Shown here: positions 18,416 through 28,105 of the stretch, one piece after another
Position numbering within the stretch: the first letter of the stretch is position 1
How the letters are laid out: each line of letters starts with the position of its first letter
DNA from: an uncultured Clostridia bacterium
GTDB taxonomy: Bacteria > Bacillota > Clostridia > Monoglobales > Monoglobaceae
Assembly (NCBI GenBank): GCA_947589045.1
Contig: CANQBQ010000001.1
Coordinates: forward strand, 1-64,000
Direction of reading: 5' to 3'
Length of the DNA stretch: 64,000 bases
Notes under the pieces: generated by a model
What the model was told of the DNA's origin: nothing
The model's database searches: none
What the model saw: only the letters and a program-made list of their open reading frames with translations
Translations under genes and position numbers: made by a program

Positions 18416-19405
18416 TTATTCGCTGTACGGATTTACGTGTACCATACAGTGCTTGATGTCGGGAAACGCCTCCTCGACGTTGCCGTGGACAAGCTCCGCG
18501 ATAGTATGCGCCTCCCCGACCGAAAGCGAGGGGTCAACGCTTATCTCAACGTCCACATAAAGTCTGTCCGCGTGGACGCGCGTTCTTATCAGGTCTATGC
18601 GCTTGACGCCGTTTACTGCCGAGACAAAGTAAATAATTCTCTGAACCTCGTCCTCGCCCGCAGACTTGTCTATGAGCTGATTTACCGCGCCGATGTAGAT
18701 TTGAACGCCCACCTTTATTATTATAATACATACAAAAATCGACATAATGGGGTCAAGCACGGGAAAATCAAACCATTTTGCGCCCGCAATACCAATCAAA
18801 ACGGCGACCGACGACAGCGCGTCGCTGCGGTGGTGCCACGCGTCCGCAAGCATAGCCGAGCTGGAAATTTTCTTCGCGGCAAAGCGCGTGTAATGAAACA
18901 TAATCTCCTTAAACACGATTGACGCTACGGTTACCGCAAACGTCCAAAAGCCGATATTTATTTCAAACGGAACGCCGCGCGCAAAGTTTATGATATTCTC
19001 CGCGCCGCTCTTGCCTATACCGAGTGCGACTATTATAAGAACCGTCGCAAGAATTGTGCTGATAACCGGCTCAATTCGCTCGTGCCCGTATTGGTGGTCG
19101 CGGTCTGCCCTCTTTTCGGAGATTTTAACCCCGATTATAACCATTAAGGTGGTCAGCACGTCGGACGCGGTGTGTATCGAGTCCGAAATAAGCGCGGAGC
19201 TTTTCGACCGCACGCCCGCAATCAGCTTGAATACAAAAAGAATGATGTTGCCTATAAACGTCACCGTCGACACGCGCACCGCGATACGGCTCTTTTGCGG
19301 AGCTTTGCGCGGCGCGTTGTCGAGATTTCCGTGTATTTCTATAATTTCGGTGTCTTTAGTTCTTTTTTCGTCGCTTTTGCTCGGAAGATTTTTTCTGTTT
19401 TCCAT
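18416..19405 (-). CDS. Cation diffusion facilitator family transporter
   Basis: An inner-membrane metal(II)/proton antiporter of 329 residues with about six helices. Metal-site residues sit in ISDSIHTASDVL and ADAWHHRSDALSS. A cytoplasmic C-terminal ferredoxin-like domain with several His follows (about 240-329). A charged hydrophilic N-terminal tail of about 40 residues is longer than usual. The metal (Zn, Mn, Fe or other) cannot be assigned. Confidence 0.92.
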   Translation of the reverse strand: MENRKNLPSKSDEKRTKDTEIIEIHGNLDNAPRKAPQKSRIAVRVSTVTFIGNIILFVFKLIAGVRSKSSALISDSIHTASDVLTTLMVIIGVKISEKRADRDHQYGHERIEPVISTILATVLIIVALGIGKSGAENIINFARGVPFEINIGFWTFAVTVASIVFKEIMFHYTRFAAKKISSSAMLADAWHHRSDALSSVAVLIGIAGAKWFDFPVLDPIMSIFVCIIIIKVGVQIYIGAVNQLIDKSAGEDEVQRIIYFVSAVNGVKRIDLIRTRVHADRLYVDVEISVDPSLSVGEAHTIAELVHGNVEEAFPDIKHCMVHVNPYSE

Positions 19406-19441
19406 AAGACCCTTTCATTCCGAAATAATATTTATTTTATA

Positions 19442-20533
19442 TTATTCGGCAGGCGCCGTAGCGTTCGTGTCTGATGCCGCATCGTCGGTCTGCTCCGCTT
19501 CGGAAGCGTCCTCGTCGAGGTTATAGGGCTTTTCGGAGTCGAGCTGAATGGGAACCTTGTCGTATGCGTCCTGGTCTATATCAACAGTCATTTCCGACTT
19601 CCATTTAGCAAGCAGCTCGGAGTATCCTATGACGCGCTTTATGATGTGATAGCCGTAGCTCGTCTCGATAATGCCGCTTATCTCGCCAGGCTTGAGAGCG
19701 AACGCCGCCGCCTCAAATTCGGGTACCATCTCGCCTCTGCCGAACGTGTAGCCCGCCGTGCCTTCGCCGGGGTCCTCGTTGTACTCCTCCATAAGAGCGT
19801 CAAAGTCCTCGCCCGCGTCCAGCTTCGCCTTTACGGTCTGCGCGATAGCGAGCGCATCCTCTGCCGAACGCTCGGTTTCCTCGCCGTTTTCATCGGTCGG
19901 GGTCAGCGAAATCAGTATATGCTTTGCCGAGATTTGGTCATCGTTTGAAAATTCTGCAAAAGACGCTTCGTCGGTAATATAGTTGGAGGGAGCCTGTTCA
20001 AAGTCGGTATCTAATTTGTCGATGGTCTGCATTTTGATAAGAGCATTGACAAATTCTTCCTTTGAGGTAAGGCCGCTCGCCTCAAGAGCATGGGGAAAAT
20101 CGTCGCCGTATTGCTCCTCGGTGCTGTCCGCGTAGTCACGAACATCCTGAGTCTCGTCCTCGTCGAGCCCAATTCCAAGCTCCTTGGCTTTCTGCATTTT
20201 AACGGCGTCCGAGATGGCAAGGTCGAGCGCCGCCTTCTTGGCGTGCTCGCCGTAGGTCTCGCCCGTGTTTTCATCGTAAACCGCGTCCCACGAGAACTGT
20301 GCGTCAAGCATAGCCGCGTCTGTAATTTCGGGATGATCGTTGAGATATACGCTGTAAAGCTGATAATTCTCGTTGATAAGGTAATATCTCATATCCTGAG
20401 CGGTGATTTTGATGTCGCCGACCGTGGCGATTACTTCGCTGTTTCCGTTTTCGGTCTTTTTTCCGCAGGCGGAAAAGCTGACGAGCAGAGCCGCCGCCAA
20501 AACAAAAGCCGATGTCTTTTTGATAAACTTCAT
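19442..20533 (-). CDS. prsA: Peptidyl-prolyl isomerase lipoprotein (PrsA/SurA type)
   Basis: An extracytoplasmic foldase for secreted proteins. The signal peptide ends in SFSAC, with Cys23 as the probable lipid site. A SurA-like N-terminal helical region is followed by a parvulin domain (about 200-310) beginning SAKHILISL and ending GYHIIKR. The acidic C-terminal tail is rich in Asp, Glu, Ala and Thr. It lies downstream of mfd on the same strand. Confidence 0.9.
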   Translation of the reverse strand: MKFIKKTSAFVLAAALLVSFSACGKKTENGNSEVIATVGDIKITAQDMRYYLINENYQLYSVYLNDHPEITDAAMLDAQFSWDAVYDENTGETYGEHAKKAALDLAISDAVKMQKAKELGIGLDEDETQDVRDYADSTEEQYGDDFPHALEASGLTSKEEFVNALIKMQTIDKLDTDFEQAPSNYITDEASFAEFSNDDQISAKHILISLTPTDENGEETERSAEDALAIAQTVKAKLDAGEDFDALMEEYNEDPGEGTAGYTFGRGEMVPEFEAAAFALKPGEISGIIETSYGYHIIKRVIGYSELLAKWKSEMTVDIDQDAYDKVPIQLDSEKPYNLDEDASEAEQTDDAASDTNATAPAE

Positions 20534-20613
20534 AAATTCACAACCTTTTCCATTAAAACATTATTTGTAATTATACATTATACTTGGCAAATTTTCCACA
20601 ATTTACAAAAATT

Positions 20614-23600
20614 TTAACAAAAACTTAATATTTCCAAAAAATCTTCAATTTGCTTTAAATATTCGCCTTCAGAGCCCGAAAGCCCGTGCTTCCAGAAGAT
20701 GTTGGGGCGCGCGCCCTGATTTATTTTGAGCATATTGGGATTTTCCTCGGCGTACTTTATAAGCGACTGAATGTCGGGCGGGGACTGCGGGTTGAAATAA
20801 AACTTGATGTTGTGCCGGTTCCCGATTATCTCGGTTATATTTCGATTTGCCGCAAACGCCTTTATGCAGGCGATGTGCATCAGGTTGTCGGTCACACTCG
20901 GCACGCTTCCGTAGCAGTCGGTCAGTTCGTCGTACACGTCCGACATATCCTCGCGCGAGGTTATCGAAGCGATTTTTTTGTAGCCGTCTATCCTCTGCCT
21001 GTGCGAGGTGATATATTCCTCGGGAATATATCCGCTGACCGGCAAATCCACAAGGGTGTCCGGCTTTTCTCTGCGCTCGATGCCGCGCAGTTCGCTCACC
21101 GCATCTTCAAGCAGACGGCAGTACATCTCATATCCGACCGCCTCCATATGACCGTGCTGCTGTGCGCCTATTATGTTGCCCGCGCCGCGTATTTCGAGGT
21201 CGCGCATAGCGATTTTAAAGCCGGAGCCGAACTCGGTAAATTCGCGTATTGCGGTCAGACGTTTTTCCGCCTGTTCGCTAAGCTCCTTGCCGCGTGTGTA
21301 CATAAGATATGCGTAGGCAAGCCGCCCCGAGCGCCCGACTCTGCCTCGGAGCTGATAGAGCTGTGCAAGACCGAAGCGGTCGCAGTCCTCTATTATTATT
21401 GTGTTGACGTTAGGAATGTCAAGCCCCGTTTCAATAATTGTGGTGCAGACGAGAATATCTATTTCGCCGTTTGAAAAGTCGAACATAATGTCCTCAAGCT
21501 CGCTCTCGGACATTCTGCCGTGCGCCGCCGCGACGCGCGCGTTCGGGAATTTTTGCGCTATTTCCTCGGCGGTTTTGTAAATTCCGCGCACGCGGTTGTG
21601 GAGGTAATACACCTGTCCGCCGCGCCCGAGCTCTTTTGTTACCGCGTCGAATATCACGTCGGCGTCGTACTCCATTACGTAGGTCGCCACGGGATAACGC
21701 TCGTGCGGCGGCTCCGCGATAACGCTCATATCGCGAACGCCCATCATAGCCATATTCAGGGTTCGCGGAATGGGCGTCGCCGAGAGTGTCAGCACGTCTA
21801 TCTCCTTTTTGAGCTCTTTTATGCGTTCTTTGTGCGACACGCCGAAACGCTGTTCCTCGTCGATTATCAAAAGCCCGAGTTTTTTAAATTCAACATCCTT
21901 GCCGAGCAGCTTGTGGGTGCCTATGACTATATCCGTCTCGCCGGTTTTCAGCCTTTTTATAATTTCTCTTTGCTGTGCCGCCGTCCTGAAACGGGAGAGC
22001 ATTTCGATTTCGACGGGATAATCTCTCATTCTTTGGCGGAACGTCATTGTGTGCTGATTGGCAAGTATGGTCGTAGGCACGAGATAAGCCACCTGATAGC
22101 CGTCCAGCACCGCCTTGAACGCCGCCCGCATCGCGACCTCGGTCTTTCCGTAGCCCACGTCGCCGCACAGCAGTCTGTCCATCGGGTGGGGCTTTTGCAT
22201 ATCCGCCTTTACCTCCTCGGCACAGCGGAGCTGGTCGTCGGTCTCCTCGTAGGGAAACGCGGCTTCAAACTCGCGCTGCCATTCGTTGTCGGGAGAAAAC
22301 GCGATGCCGTCTATCGTTTCGCGTGCCGCGTAAAGGGCGATAAGCTCCCGCGCCATATCCGAGGCGGCTTCGCGCACCCTTTGCTTAGTGCGGTTCCACT
22401 CCGCTCCGCCGAGCTTGTTAAGGCGCACCTCCGCGCCGTCCTTGCCCGCGTATTTGTATATGGAGCCGAGCTGGTCTGTCGGAATATACAGCGTGTCCTC
22501 GCCCTTGTAGCGTATGTGCAGATAATCCCGCCTTACGCCGTCGACGTCGAGCTGTTTTATGCCGATGTACCTGCCTATGCCGTGCGTTTCGTGAACCACA
22601 TAGTCGCCTATGCTGAGGTCGGTAAAGTCCTTAAAACGCTCTCCGCCGCCGAGGTTTTTGGAGCGGCGTTTTTTGCGCGCTTTGCCGAATATCTCTTTGT
22701 CCGATATTACGGCTATTCTCGCCTCGGTGTACTCAAATCCGCCCGACAGCGAGCCGCGCGTGACAAGCACCCGTCCCTGGGGCAAAAGCGCGTCAAAGTC
22801 GGGGCTGAACACCGCCTCGATGCCATCGTCGGACAGCGTTTTGACAAGGTTTAACGCCTTGGTCTCGGAGCCCGCCGGAATGACTATGCGGTAGCCGTTT
22901 TGAATGTAGAATTTCAGAGAGTCAATCAAAAACTCAATTTTTCCGCGAAATCCGCCTATCGACTTCGCGGAAAAATTCAGCAGCTTTTTCGGGCTGTAAT
23001 CGGGCGACGTGCGCGAGAGCGCGCTCATACCCACAAACCCATTTTTCGCAAGCGCCTGAATAGTTTTTTTACAGCTCGCGGCGTACTTTTTTGCGTCGAG
23101 GGAGGGAGGTATTATTCCGCGCAAAGTCATCTCGGCAACGACGTCCTCGAGCCGCTCGGTGTCCGCCTTTGCCGCCGCCGAAATTCGGGAGGGCTCGTCC
23201 CAGAATGTGATAAATCGGTCGTCTATATAGTCGGCAAGCGTCGGAAATACGTCGTACTTTTCGTAGATGTACGGAATGTATTTGACTATCGACGGGAACG
23301 AAATTCCCTCGCGCAGACGCTCTGCGTCGCGCCCCAGTCGGGACGCGAGCTTTTCCTTTATTTCGCCCGACTCGCCGCCCTCTTTGGCTTTGGAGTGCGC
23401 GTCCTTGCGCTGTTTTTCCAGCCTTTCGATAAGCCGCTCGCGCTCGCCGCCGCACAGCAGTATCTCGTCCGCGGGGGTTACGCGAACCTCATTTATATTT
23501 GAAACCGAACGCTGAGTAGCCGCGTCAAAAATTCGGAGGGAGTCTACCTCGTCGTCAAAATATTCTATTCGGTAAGGCATTTCACTGCACGGCGGAAAGA

Positions 23601-24147
23601 AGTCCGCCACGCCGCCGCGTATGCTGAACTGCCCCGCGCCCTCAACCGCTTCCTCGCGTCTGTATCCGAGCTCGGTGAGCCTTTTTGCGAGTTCGTCGGG
23701 CGGAAACACATCTCCGATTTCGAGGGAGAACGAGAGCTCCTCATACAGCCTTTTGGGCGCGCTCGCGCCGAGCAGAGCCTCTATCGTAGTTACTATGTGA
23801 AGCCGCTGAGTGCCGCGAATGAGCCTTTCAAAAATATCGAGACGCGCGCGTCTGATGTCGCGCCCCGCCGCTTCAATATCGTAAAAAAGCAGGTCGGAGC
23901 TTGGGAAAAACATAACCCCGCCGCCGAAAAAGCTGTTTAAATCTTCGGTTAAACGCCGAGCCTGAACCTCGTTTTCGGCGACGACAAACGCCGACTTGCC
24001 AAGCTCCTCGCACGCGCAAAAAATAAGGTGCGCCCGAATGGAGTCGGACACGCCCATAATATTTATCGGTGTTATTTTATTTTTCAGCCCTCCCGTGAGG
24101 GAGTTAAACTCGGCAACGCTGCCGAGAATTTCTCTGTAACCGTTCAT
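20614..24147 (-). CDS. mfd: Transcription-repair coupling factor Mfd
   Basis: It removes RNA polymerase stalled at DNA damage and recruits UvrA. At 1177 residues it is full length. Seen in order: UvrB-like N-terminal domains, the RNA-polymerase-interaction domain with LSIGDYVVHETHGIGRYIGI, helicase domain 1 with GDVGYGKTEVA and DEEQRFG, helicase domain 2 with RGRVGRSGR, and a TRCF C-terminal domain. It follows pth closely, the same order as in B. subtilis. Confidence 0.97.
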   Translation of the reverse strand: MNGYREILGSVAEFNSLTGGLKNKITPINIMGVSDSIRAHLIFCACEELGKSAFVVAENEVQARRLTEDLNSFFGGGVMFFPSSDLLFYDIEAAGRDIRRARLDIFERLIRGTQRLHIVTTIEALLGASAPKRLYEELSFSLEIGDVFPPDELAKRLTELGYRREEAVEGAGQFSIRGGVADFFPPCSEMPYRIEYFDDEVDSLRIFDAATQRSVSNINEVRVTPADEILLCGGERERLIERLEKQRKDAHSKAKEGGESGEIKEKLASRLGRDAERLREGISFPSIVKYIPYIYEKYDVFPTLADYIDDRFITFWDEPSRISAAAKADTERLEDVVAEMTLRGIIPPSLDAKKYAASCKKTIQALAKNGFVGMSALSRTSPDYSPKKLLNFSAKSIGGFRGKIEFLIDSLKFYIQNGYRIVIPAGSETKALNLVKTLSDDGIEAVFSPDFDALLPQGRVLVTRGSLSGGFEYTEARIAVISDKEIFGKARKKRRSKNLGGGERFKDFTDLSIGDYVVHETHGIGRYIGIKQLDVDGVRRDYLHIRYKGEDTLYIPTDQLGSIYKYAGKDGAEVRLNKLGGAEWNRTKQRVREAASDMARELIALYAARETIDGIAFSPDNEWQREFEAAFPYEETDDQLRCAEEVKADMQKPHPMDRLLCGDVGYGKTEVAMRAAFKAVLDGYQVAYLVPTTILANQHTMTFRQRMRDYPVEIEMLSRFRTAAQQREIIKRLKTGETDIVIGTHKLLGKDVEFKKLGLLIIDEEQRFGVSHKERIKELKKEIDVLTLSATPIPRTLNMAMMGVRDMSVIAEPPHERYPVATYVMEYDADVIFDAVTKELGRGGQVYYLHNRVRGIYKTAEEIAQKFPNARVAAAHGRMSESELEDIMFDFSNGEIDILVCTTIIETGLDIPNVNTIIIEDCDRFGLAQLYQLRGRVGRSGRLAYAYLMYTRGKELSEQAEKRLTAIREFTEFGSGFKIAMRDLEIRGAGNIIGAQQHGHMEAVGYEMYCRLLEDAVSELRGIERREKPDTLVDLPVSGYIPEEYITSHRQRIDGYKKIASITSREDMSDVYDELTDCYGSVPSVTDNLMHIACIKAFAANRNITEIIGNRHNIKFYFNPQSPPDIQSLIKYAEENPNMLKINQGARPNIFWKHGLSGSEGEYLKQIEDFLEILSFC

Positions 24148-24167
24148 ATTTTTTGCCTGATAAAAAT

Positions 24168-24728
24168 TTAATTAAATTTGTTCATCGCCGACTCACAGCC
24201 GTTTGTGATGATTTCCTCAACCGCGCCGACGGCGCGTACCGCGACCGGAATTAGCGCCTCGATTTCGTCCTTGCCGAACTTTCCGAGGACGTAGTCCGCG
24301 AGGTCGTAATCGGGATGAGGCGGTGCGCCTATGCCGATTTTAACGCGCGGAAATTCGTCGCTGTCAAGGTTTAAAATAACGCTTTTTATGCCGTTGTGAC
24401 CGCCCGCACTGCCCTTCGGACGCACGCGCAGCTTGCCCACCGGAAGCGATATATCGTCGTATATTATTATTATCTCCGAGTTTTCGGTTTTATACCGGGA
24501 TTTAAGCTCCGAAACCGCTTCGCCGCTGAGGTTCATAAAGGTTTGGGGCTTCGCCGCGACGACTCTTTCGCCGCATATGCGCCCCTCTCCGAAAACAGAG
24601 TTGAAGTTCGTTTTATTGAGCTTTATATCAAATTTGGAACACAGCGCGTCTATAACGTCGAAGCCTATGTTGTGGCGCGTGTTGACGTACTTTGCTCCCG
24701 GATTTCCCAGCCCGACTATGATATACAC
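24168..24728 (-). CDS. pth: Peptidyl-tRNA hydrolase
   Basis: It frees tRNA from peptidyl-tRNAs that drop off ribosomes. GLGNPGAKYVNTRHNIGFDV carries catalytic His19; FMNLSG and DDISLPVGKLRVRPKGSAGG are family motifs. Length 186 is normal. The likely start is GTG at 24728. It lies between prs and mfd. Confidence 0.97.
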   Translation of the reverse strand: MYIIVGLGNPGAKYVNTRHNIGFDVIDALCSKFDIKLNKTNFNSVFGEGRICGERVVAAKPQTFMNLSGEAVSELKSRYKTENSEIIIIYDDISLPVGKLRVRPKGSAGGHNGIKSVILNLDSDEFPRVKIGIGAPPHPDYDLADYVLGKFGKDEIEALIPVAVRAVGAVEEIITNGCESAMNKFN

Positions 24729-24746
24729 CTTTCAGCCCGCCTCCTT

Positions 24747-25706
24747 TTATACAAACAGCGTGCTTACGGGATTGTCGCTGTAAACTCTGCGTATCGCCTC
24801 GGCAAAGACGGGCGCGGTGGACAGCACCTTTATCTTGTCGATTTTCTTCTCTTTGTCAAGCGGGATGGTGTCAAGCACCACAAGCTCGTCTATCGCTGAA
24901 TTTTCAATACGTTCTATTGCGGGACCCGACAGCACGGGATGAGTACAGCACGCGTAAACTTCAGCCGCGCCGCGCGCCTTGAGCGCGTTTGCACTGTTGG
25001 TTATGGTGCCGGCGGTGTCTATCATATCGTCAACCAGAATTATGCGCTTGCCGTCAACATCGCCGATAATGTTCATAATTTCGGACACGTTGGCTTTGGG
25101 GCGGCGTTTGTCCACGATTGCGATAGGCACGTCCATTCTTTCGGCAAAGCTGCGTACTCTGCCGACTGAGCCGAGGTCGGGGGAGACCGCCACTATATTG
25201 GTTTTGTCATTCTTGAACTTTGAAAGATAGTACGGAACGAGAATGGGCGGTATGCCGAGCAGGTGGTCGACCGGTATGTTGAAAAAGCCCTGTATCTGTG
25301 CGACGTGCAAATCCATAGTTAAAATTCTGTCCGCACCCGCGGTGGTTATGAGGTCTGCCACGAGCTTTGCCGAGATGGGGTCTCGCGCCTTTGCCTTTCT
25401 GTCCTGGCGGGCGTAGCCGTAATAGGGTATTACGGCGGTTATCCTGCCTGCCGACGCGCGCTTGAACGCGTCTATCATCAGCAGAAGCTCCATAAGGTTT
25501 TGGTTTACGGGCGCGCAGGTGGACTGTATCACAAAGACGTCCGAGCCGCGCACCGTTTCAAAAATATCTACCTTGATTTCGCCGTCGCTGAACGCCGAAA
25601 CCTTTGCCTTGCCGCTCGGTACGCCGACTATGGACGCAATACTTTTAGCGAGCGCCTGATTGGAATTTCCCGAAAAGATTTTTATGTTCTTGCCGTGAGT
25701 TATCAT
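24747..25706 (-). CDS. prs: Ribose-phosphate pyrophosphokinase (PRPP synthase)
   Basis: It makes PRPP from ribose-5-phosphate and ATP for nucleotides, His, Trp and NAD. Signatures: [11 protein letters not shown], the PRPP loop [10 protein letters not shown], and [11 protein letters not shown]. At 319 residues it is a class I enzyme. It lies between glmU and pth; a strong hairpin occupies the glmU-prs gap. Confidence 0.97.
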   Translation of the reverse strand: MITHGKNIKIFSGNSNQALAKSIASIVGVPSGKAKVSAFSDGEIKVDIFETVRGSDVFVIQSTCAPVNQNLMELLLMIDAFKRASAGRITAVIPYYGYARQDRKAKARDPISAKLVADLITTAGADRILTMDLHVAQIQGFFNIPVDHLLGIPPILVPYYLSKFKNDKTNIVAVSPDLGSVGRVRSFAERMDVPIAIVDKRRPKANVSEIMNIIGDVDGKRIILVDDMIDTAGTITNSANALKARGAAEVYACCTHPVLSGPAIERIENSAIDELVVLDTIPLDKEKKIDKIKVLSTAPVFAEAIRRVYSDNPVSTLFV

Positions 25707-25756
25707 ATGCAGCTTCTCCTTTCGCCGCTTTGCAAAGGCGTATTCTTTTGAAGAGT

Positions 25757-25796
25757 GATAAGTGATACAGACAAAATTTTGTCCGTATCACTTATC
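25757..25796 (-). other. Long hairpin in the glmU-prs gap
   Basis: Two 20-base arms (25757-25776 and 25777-25796) pair with a single A-C mismatch and almost no loop. No T-run follows on the minus strand, so it is not a classic terminator. It could be an RNA processing or stability element, or a partial attenuator. Confidence 0.55.
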
Positions 25797-25803
25797 TCAG
25801 AAT

Positions 25804-27159
25804 TTAATATTTGTCTTTTGCCCAGCCTTCTTTTACGGTCTGGCGCGCTCTTGCGATTGCAAGAGAATTTTCGGGAACGTCGCCCGTTATGGTCGAGCCG
25901 GCGGCGGTATATGCGCCGTCGCTCAGCGTCACCGGCGACACAAGATTGGTGTTGCAGCCGATGAACACATTGTTGCCTATCGTGGTTCGGTGCTTCTGCT
26001 TGCCGTCATAGTTTACTATTACGGTTCCGCAGCCGAAGTTGACGTTCTCGCCCACGTCCGCATCTCCGATATATGTGAGGTGGGAGACCTTTGTGCCGTC
26101 TCCGACCACAGAGTTCTTGACCTCCACAAAATCGCCGATTTTGATGTTGTCGCCTATCACCGAATTGGGACGTATGTAAGCAAACGGACCTACGTTGGTG
26201 CCGTCTCCTATTTTGCCGTTGTCAACGACCGAGTTTTCCACCTTCGTGTTGTTCCCGACCGTCGAATTTCGGAGGGTGGTGCCGGGTCCTATGATGCAGT
26301 TCTCGCCAATCTCGGTGCTTCCCTCCAGAATTGTGTTCGGATATATAACGGTGTCGCGACCGACCTTAACCTCCGCGCCTATATAGAGCGTTTGCGGGTC
26401 TGTGACGGTCACGCCGCCGAGCATAAGCTCGCGCACGAGCTGCTCGTTTTTGATTTTGCCGACGGCGGCGAGCTGGATGCGGTCGTTGACGCCCAGCGTT
26501 TCGCGGAAATCGGCGGTGTAAGAGCCGACCTTTTCGCCGCCCGCAAGCAGAATTTCAATCGTGTCGGTAGCGTAATATTCTTTCTGTGCGTTGTCGTTTT
26601 TGAGCTGACCGAGCGCAAAAATGAGCTTTTGTATGTCAAAGAAGTACATTCCCGAATTTATTTCGCAAATTTTTTGTTGCTCTTCGGTGCAGTCCTTCTG
26701 CTCGACGATTTTTGAGATTTCGCCGTTTTCACGCACTATCCTGCCGTAGCCGAACGGGTCGTCCGCGACCGCCGTTATGACCGTCGCGGCAAATCCGCCC
26801 TCGGTGTGTGCGCGCAAGGCGTCCTTGAGGGTTTGCGCGCTGATAAGCGGCGTGTCGCCGTACAGCACCATAACCGTGCCGCTCTCGTTCTTTATCGGCT
26901 CTATGCCCTGCATAAGCGCGTGACCCGTGCCGAGCTGTTCTCTCTGCCACGCAAACTCGGCTTTGCCGTCAAACTCGGCGATAACATCATCGCCGCGATG
27001 TCCGACGACCACAATGTTTTTCTTTGAGCCCGCCTCGTTTGCCGCGTCAAGCACCCAGCCCAAAAGCGACTTGCCGCAGATTTTGTGGAGCGGCTTCGCA
27101 ATATCGGATTTCATTCTCTTGCCCTCTCCGGCGGCAAGAATTACAGAAAAAATATTCAT
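25804..27159 (-). CDS. glmU: Bifunctional GlcNAc-1-phosphate uridylyltransferase / GlcN-1-P acetyltransferase
   Basis: It makes UDP-GlcNAc for peptidoglycan. The N-terminal pyrophosphorylase domain starts FSVILAAGEGKRMKSD, with QLGTGHA and LYGDTPL. The C-terminal half (from about 250) is a left-handed beta helix of hexapeptide repeats, with the acetyl-transfer region near YIGDADVGENVNFGCGT. Length 451 is full. It is followed by prs. Confidence 0.97.
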   Translation of the reverse strand: MNIFSVILAAGEGKRMKSDIAKPLHKICGKSLLGWVLDAANEAGSKKNIVVVGHRGDDVIAEFDGKAEFAWQREQLGTGHALMQGIEPIKNESGTVMVLYGDTPLISAQTLKDALRAHTEGGFAATVITAVADDPFGYGRIVRENGEISKIVEQKDCTEEQQKICEINSGMYFFDIQKLIFALGQLKNDNAQKEYYATDTIEILLAGGEKVGSYTADFRETLGVNDRIQLAAVGKIKNEQLVRELMLGGVTVTDPQTLYIGAEVKVGRDTVIYPNTILEGSTEIGENCIIGPGTTLRNSTVGNNTKVENSVVDNGKIGDGTNVGPFAYIRPNSVIGDNIKIGDFVEVKNSVVGDGTKVSHLTYIGDADVGENVNFGCGTVIVNYDGKQKHRTTIGNNVFIGCNTNLVSPVTLSDGAYTAAGSTITGDVPENSLAIARARQTVKEGWAKDKY

Positions 27160-27221
27160 ATTAAAACTCCCGTATATAATGCTTAGTTTGTTTTATGCTC
27201 AGAAGTGCCGAAGCGAGCGGC

Positions 27222-28073
27222 TTACGCTTTGCCCGCAGCTCCGAAAAGGCGCAGCTTTTCAATTACGGCAGCCTTGACATTATCTCTTGCGGGACCGCAA
27301 ATCTTTCTGAGGTCGAATACGTCAGGGTCGTTGCCGAGTATTTCGCGAACCTTATCGGTGTAAGCAACGCGCAGGTCGGTGTCGATATTTATTTTATTAA
27401 CGCCCAGACCTATCGCCTTTGTGATGTCGTCATACGCAACGCCCGAAGCGCCGTGCAGAACTATCGGCATTTTAAGGTCGTTCTTTATGGTCTTGAGTCT
27501 GTCAAGGTCGAGCTTGGGAACGCCCTTGTACTTGCCGTGAGCCGTTCCTATCGCTATCGCGAGAGAGTCAACGCCTGTCTGCTCAACAAAGTCGTGAGCC
27601 TCCTGCGGGTCGGTGAACAGCGCGTCCTTTTCGCTTACGCTGATATTGTCCTCGATACCGCCGAGTCTGCCCAGCTCTGCCTCAACCGAAACGCCGCACG
27701 AGTGAGCCGCCTCAACGACCTGCTTTGTAACGGCTACGTTTTCCTCAAACGGGAAGTGAGAGCCGTCTATCATAACCGAAGTCCAGCCGTTTCTGATACA
27801 GTTCATAGCTGTCTTAAAGCTCGTGCCGTGGTCCAAATGGAGCGCAACGGGAACCGACGCCTTTTTTGCCGCCAGCTTTATCATCGCCGCGAGGTATTCT
27901 ATACCCGCATATTTGAGAGCGCCCTCGGTGGTCTGAATTATGACCGGAGCCTTTTCCTCCTCTGCCGCCGCAACGATAGCCTGCGTCATTTCCATATTAA
28001 CCACATTGAACGCACCTACCGCATATCCGTTTTTGTCGGCATGCATTAAAATTTCCTTACCGGTTACCAACAT
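27222..28073 (-). CDS. fba: Class II fructose-1,6-bisphosphate aldolase
   Basis: A zinc aldolase of glycolysis and gluconeogenesis. HLDHGTSF holds the catalytic Asp and a zinc His; GTAHGKYKG and LHGASGV give further metal and phosphate ligands. Length 283. The family also includes tagatose-bisphosphate aldolases, but no galactitol or tagatose genes are nearby, so Fba is preferred. Confidence 0.92.
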   Translation of the reverse strand: MLVTGKEILMHADKNGYAVGAFNVVNMEMTQAIVAAAEEEKAPVIIQTTEGALKYAGIEYLAAMIKLAAKKASVPVALHLDHGTSFKTAMNCIRNGWTSVMIDGSHFPFEENVAVTKQVVEAAHSCGVSVEAELGRLGGIEDNISVSEKDALFTDPQEAHDFVEQTGVDSLAIAIGTAHGKYKGVPKLDLDRLKTIKNDLKMPIVLHGASGVAYDDITKAIGLGVNKINIDTDLRVAYTDKVREILGNDPDVFDLRKICGPARDNVKAAVIEKLRLFGAAGKA

Positions 28074-28105
28074 TTTTTAACAACCCCTTTTTTATTTATA
28101 TATTT

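Noticed and set aside
17891-18922. 343-codon plus-strand open frame
   Set aside because: It crosses antisense to the FHA and CDF genes, which have clear motifs and ribosome sites.
21520-22854. 444-codon plus-strand open frame
   Set aside because: Antisense to mfd; no domain or motif is visible and mfd is intact.
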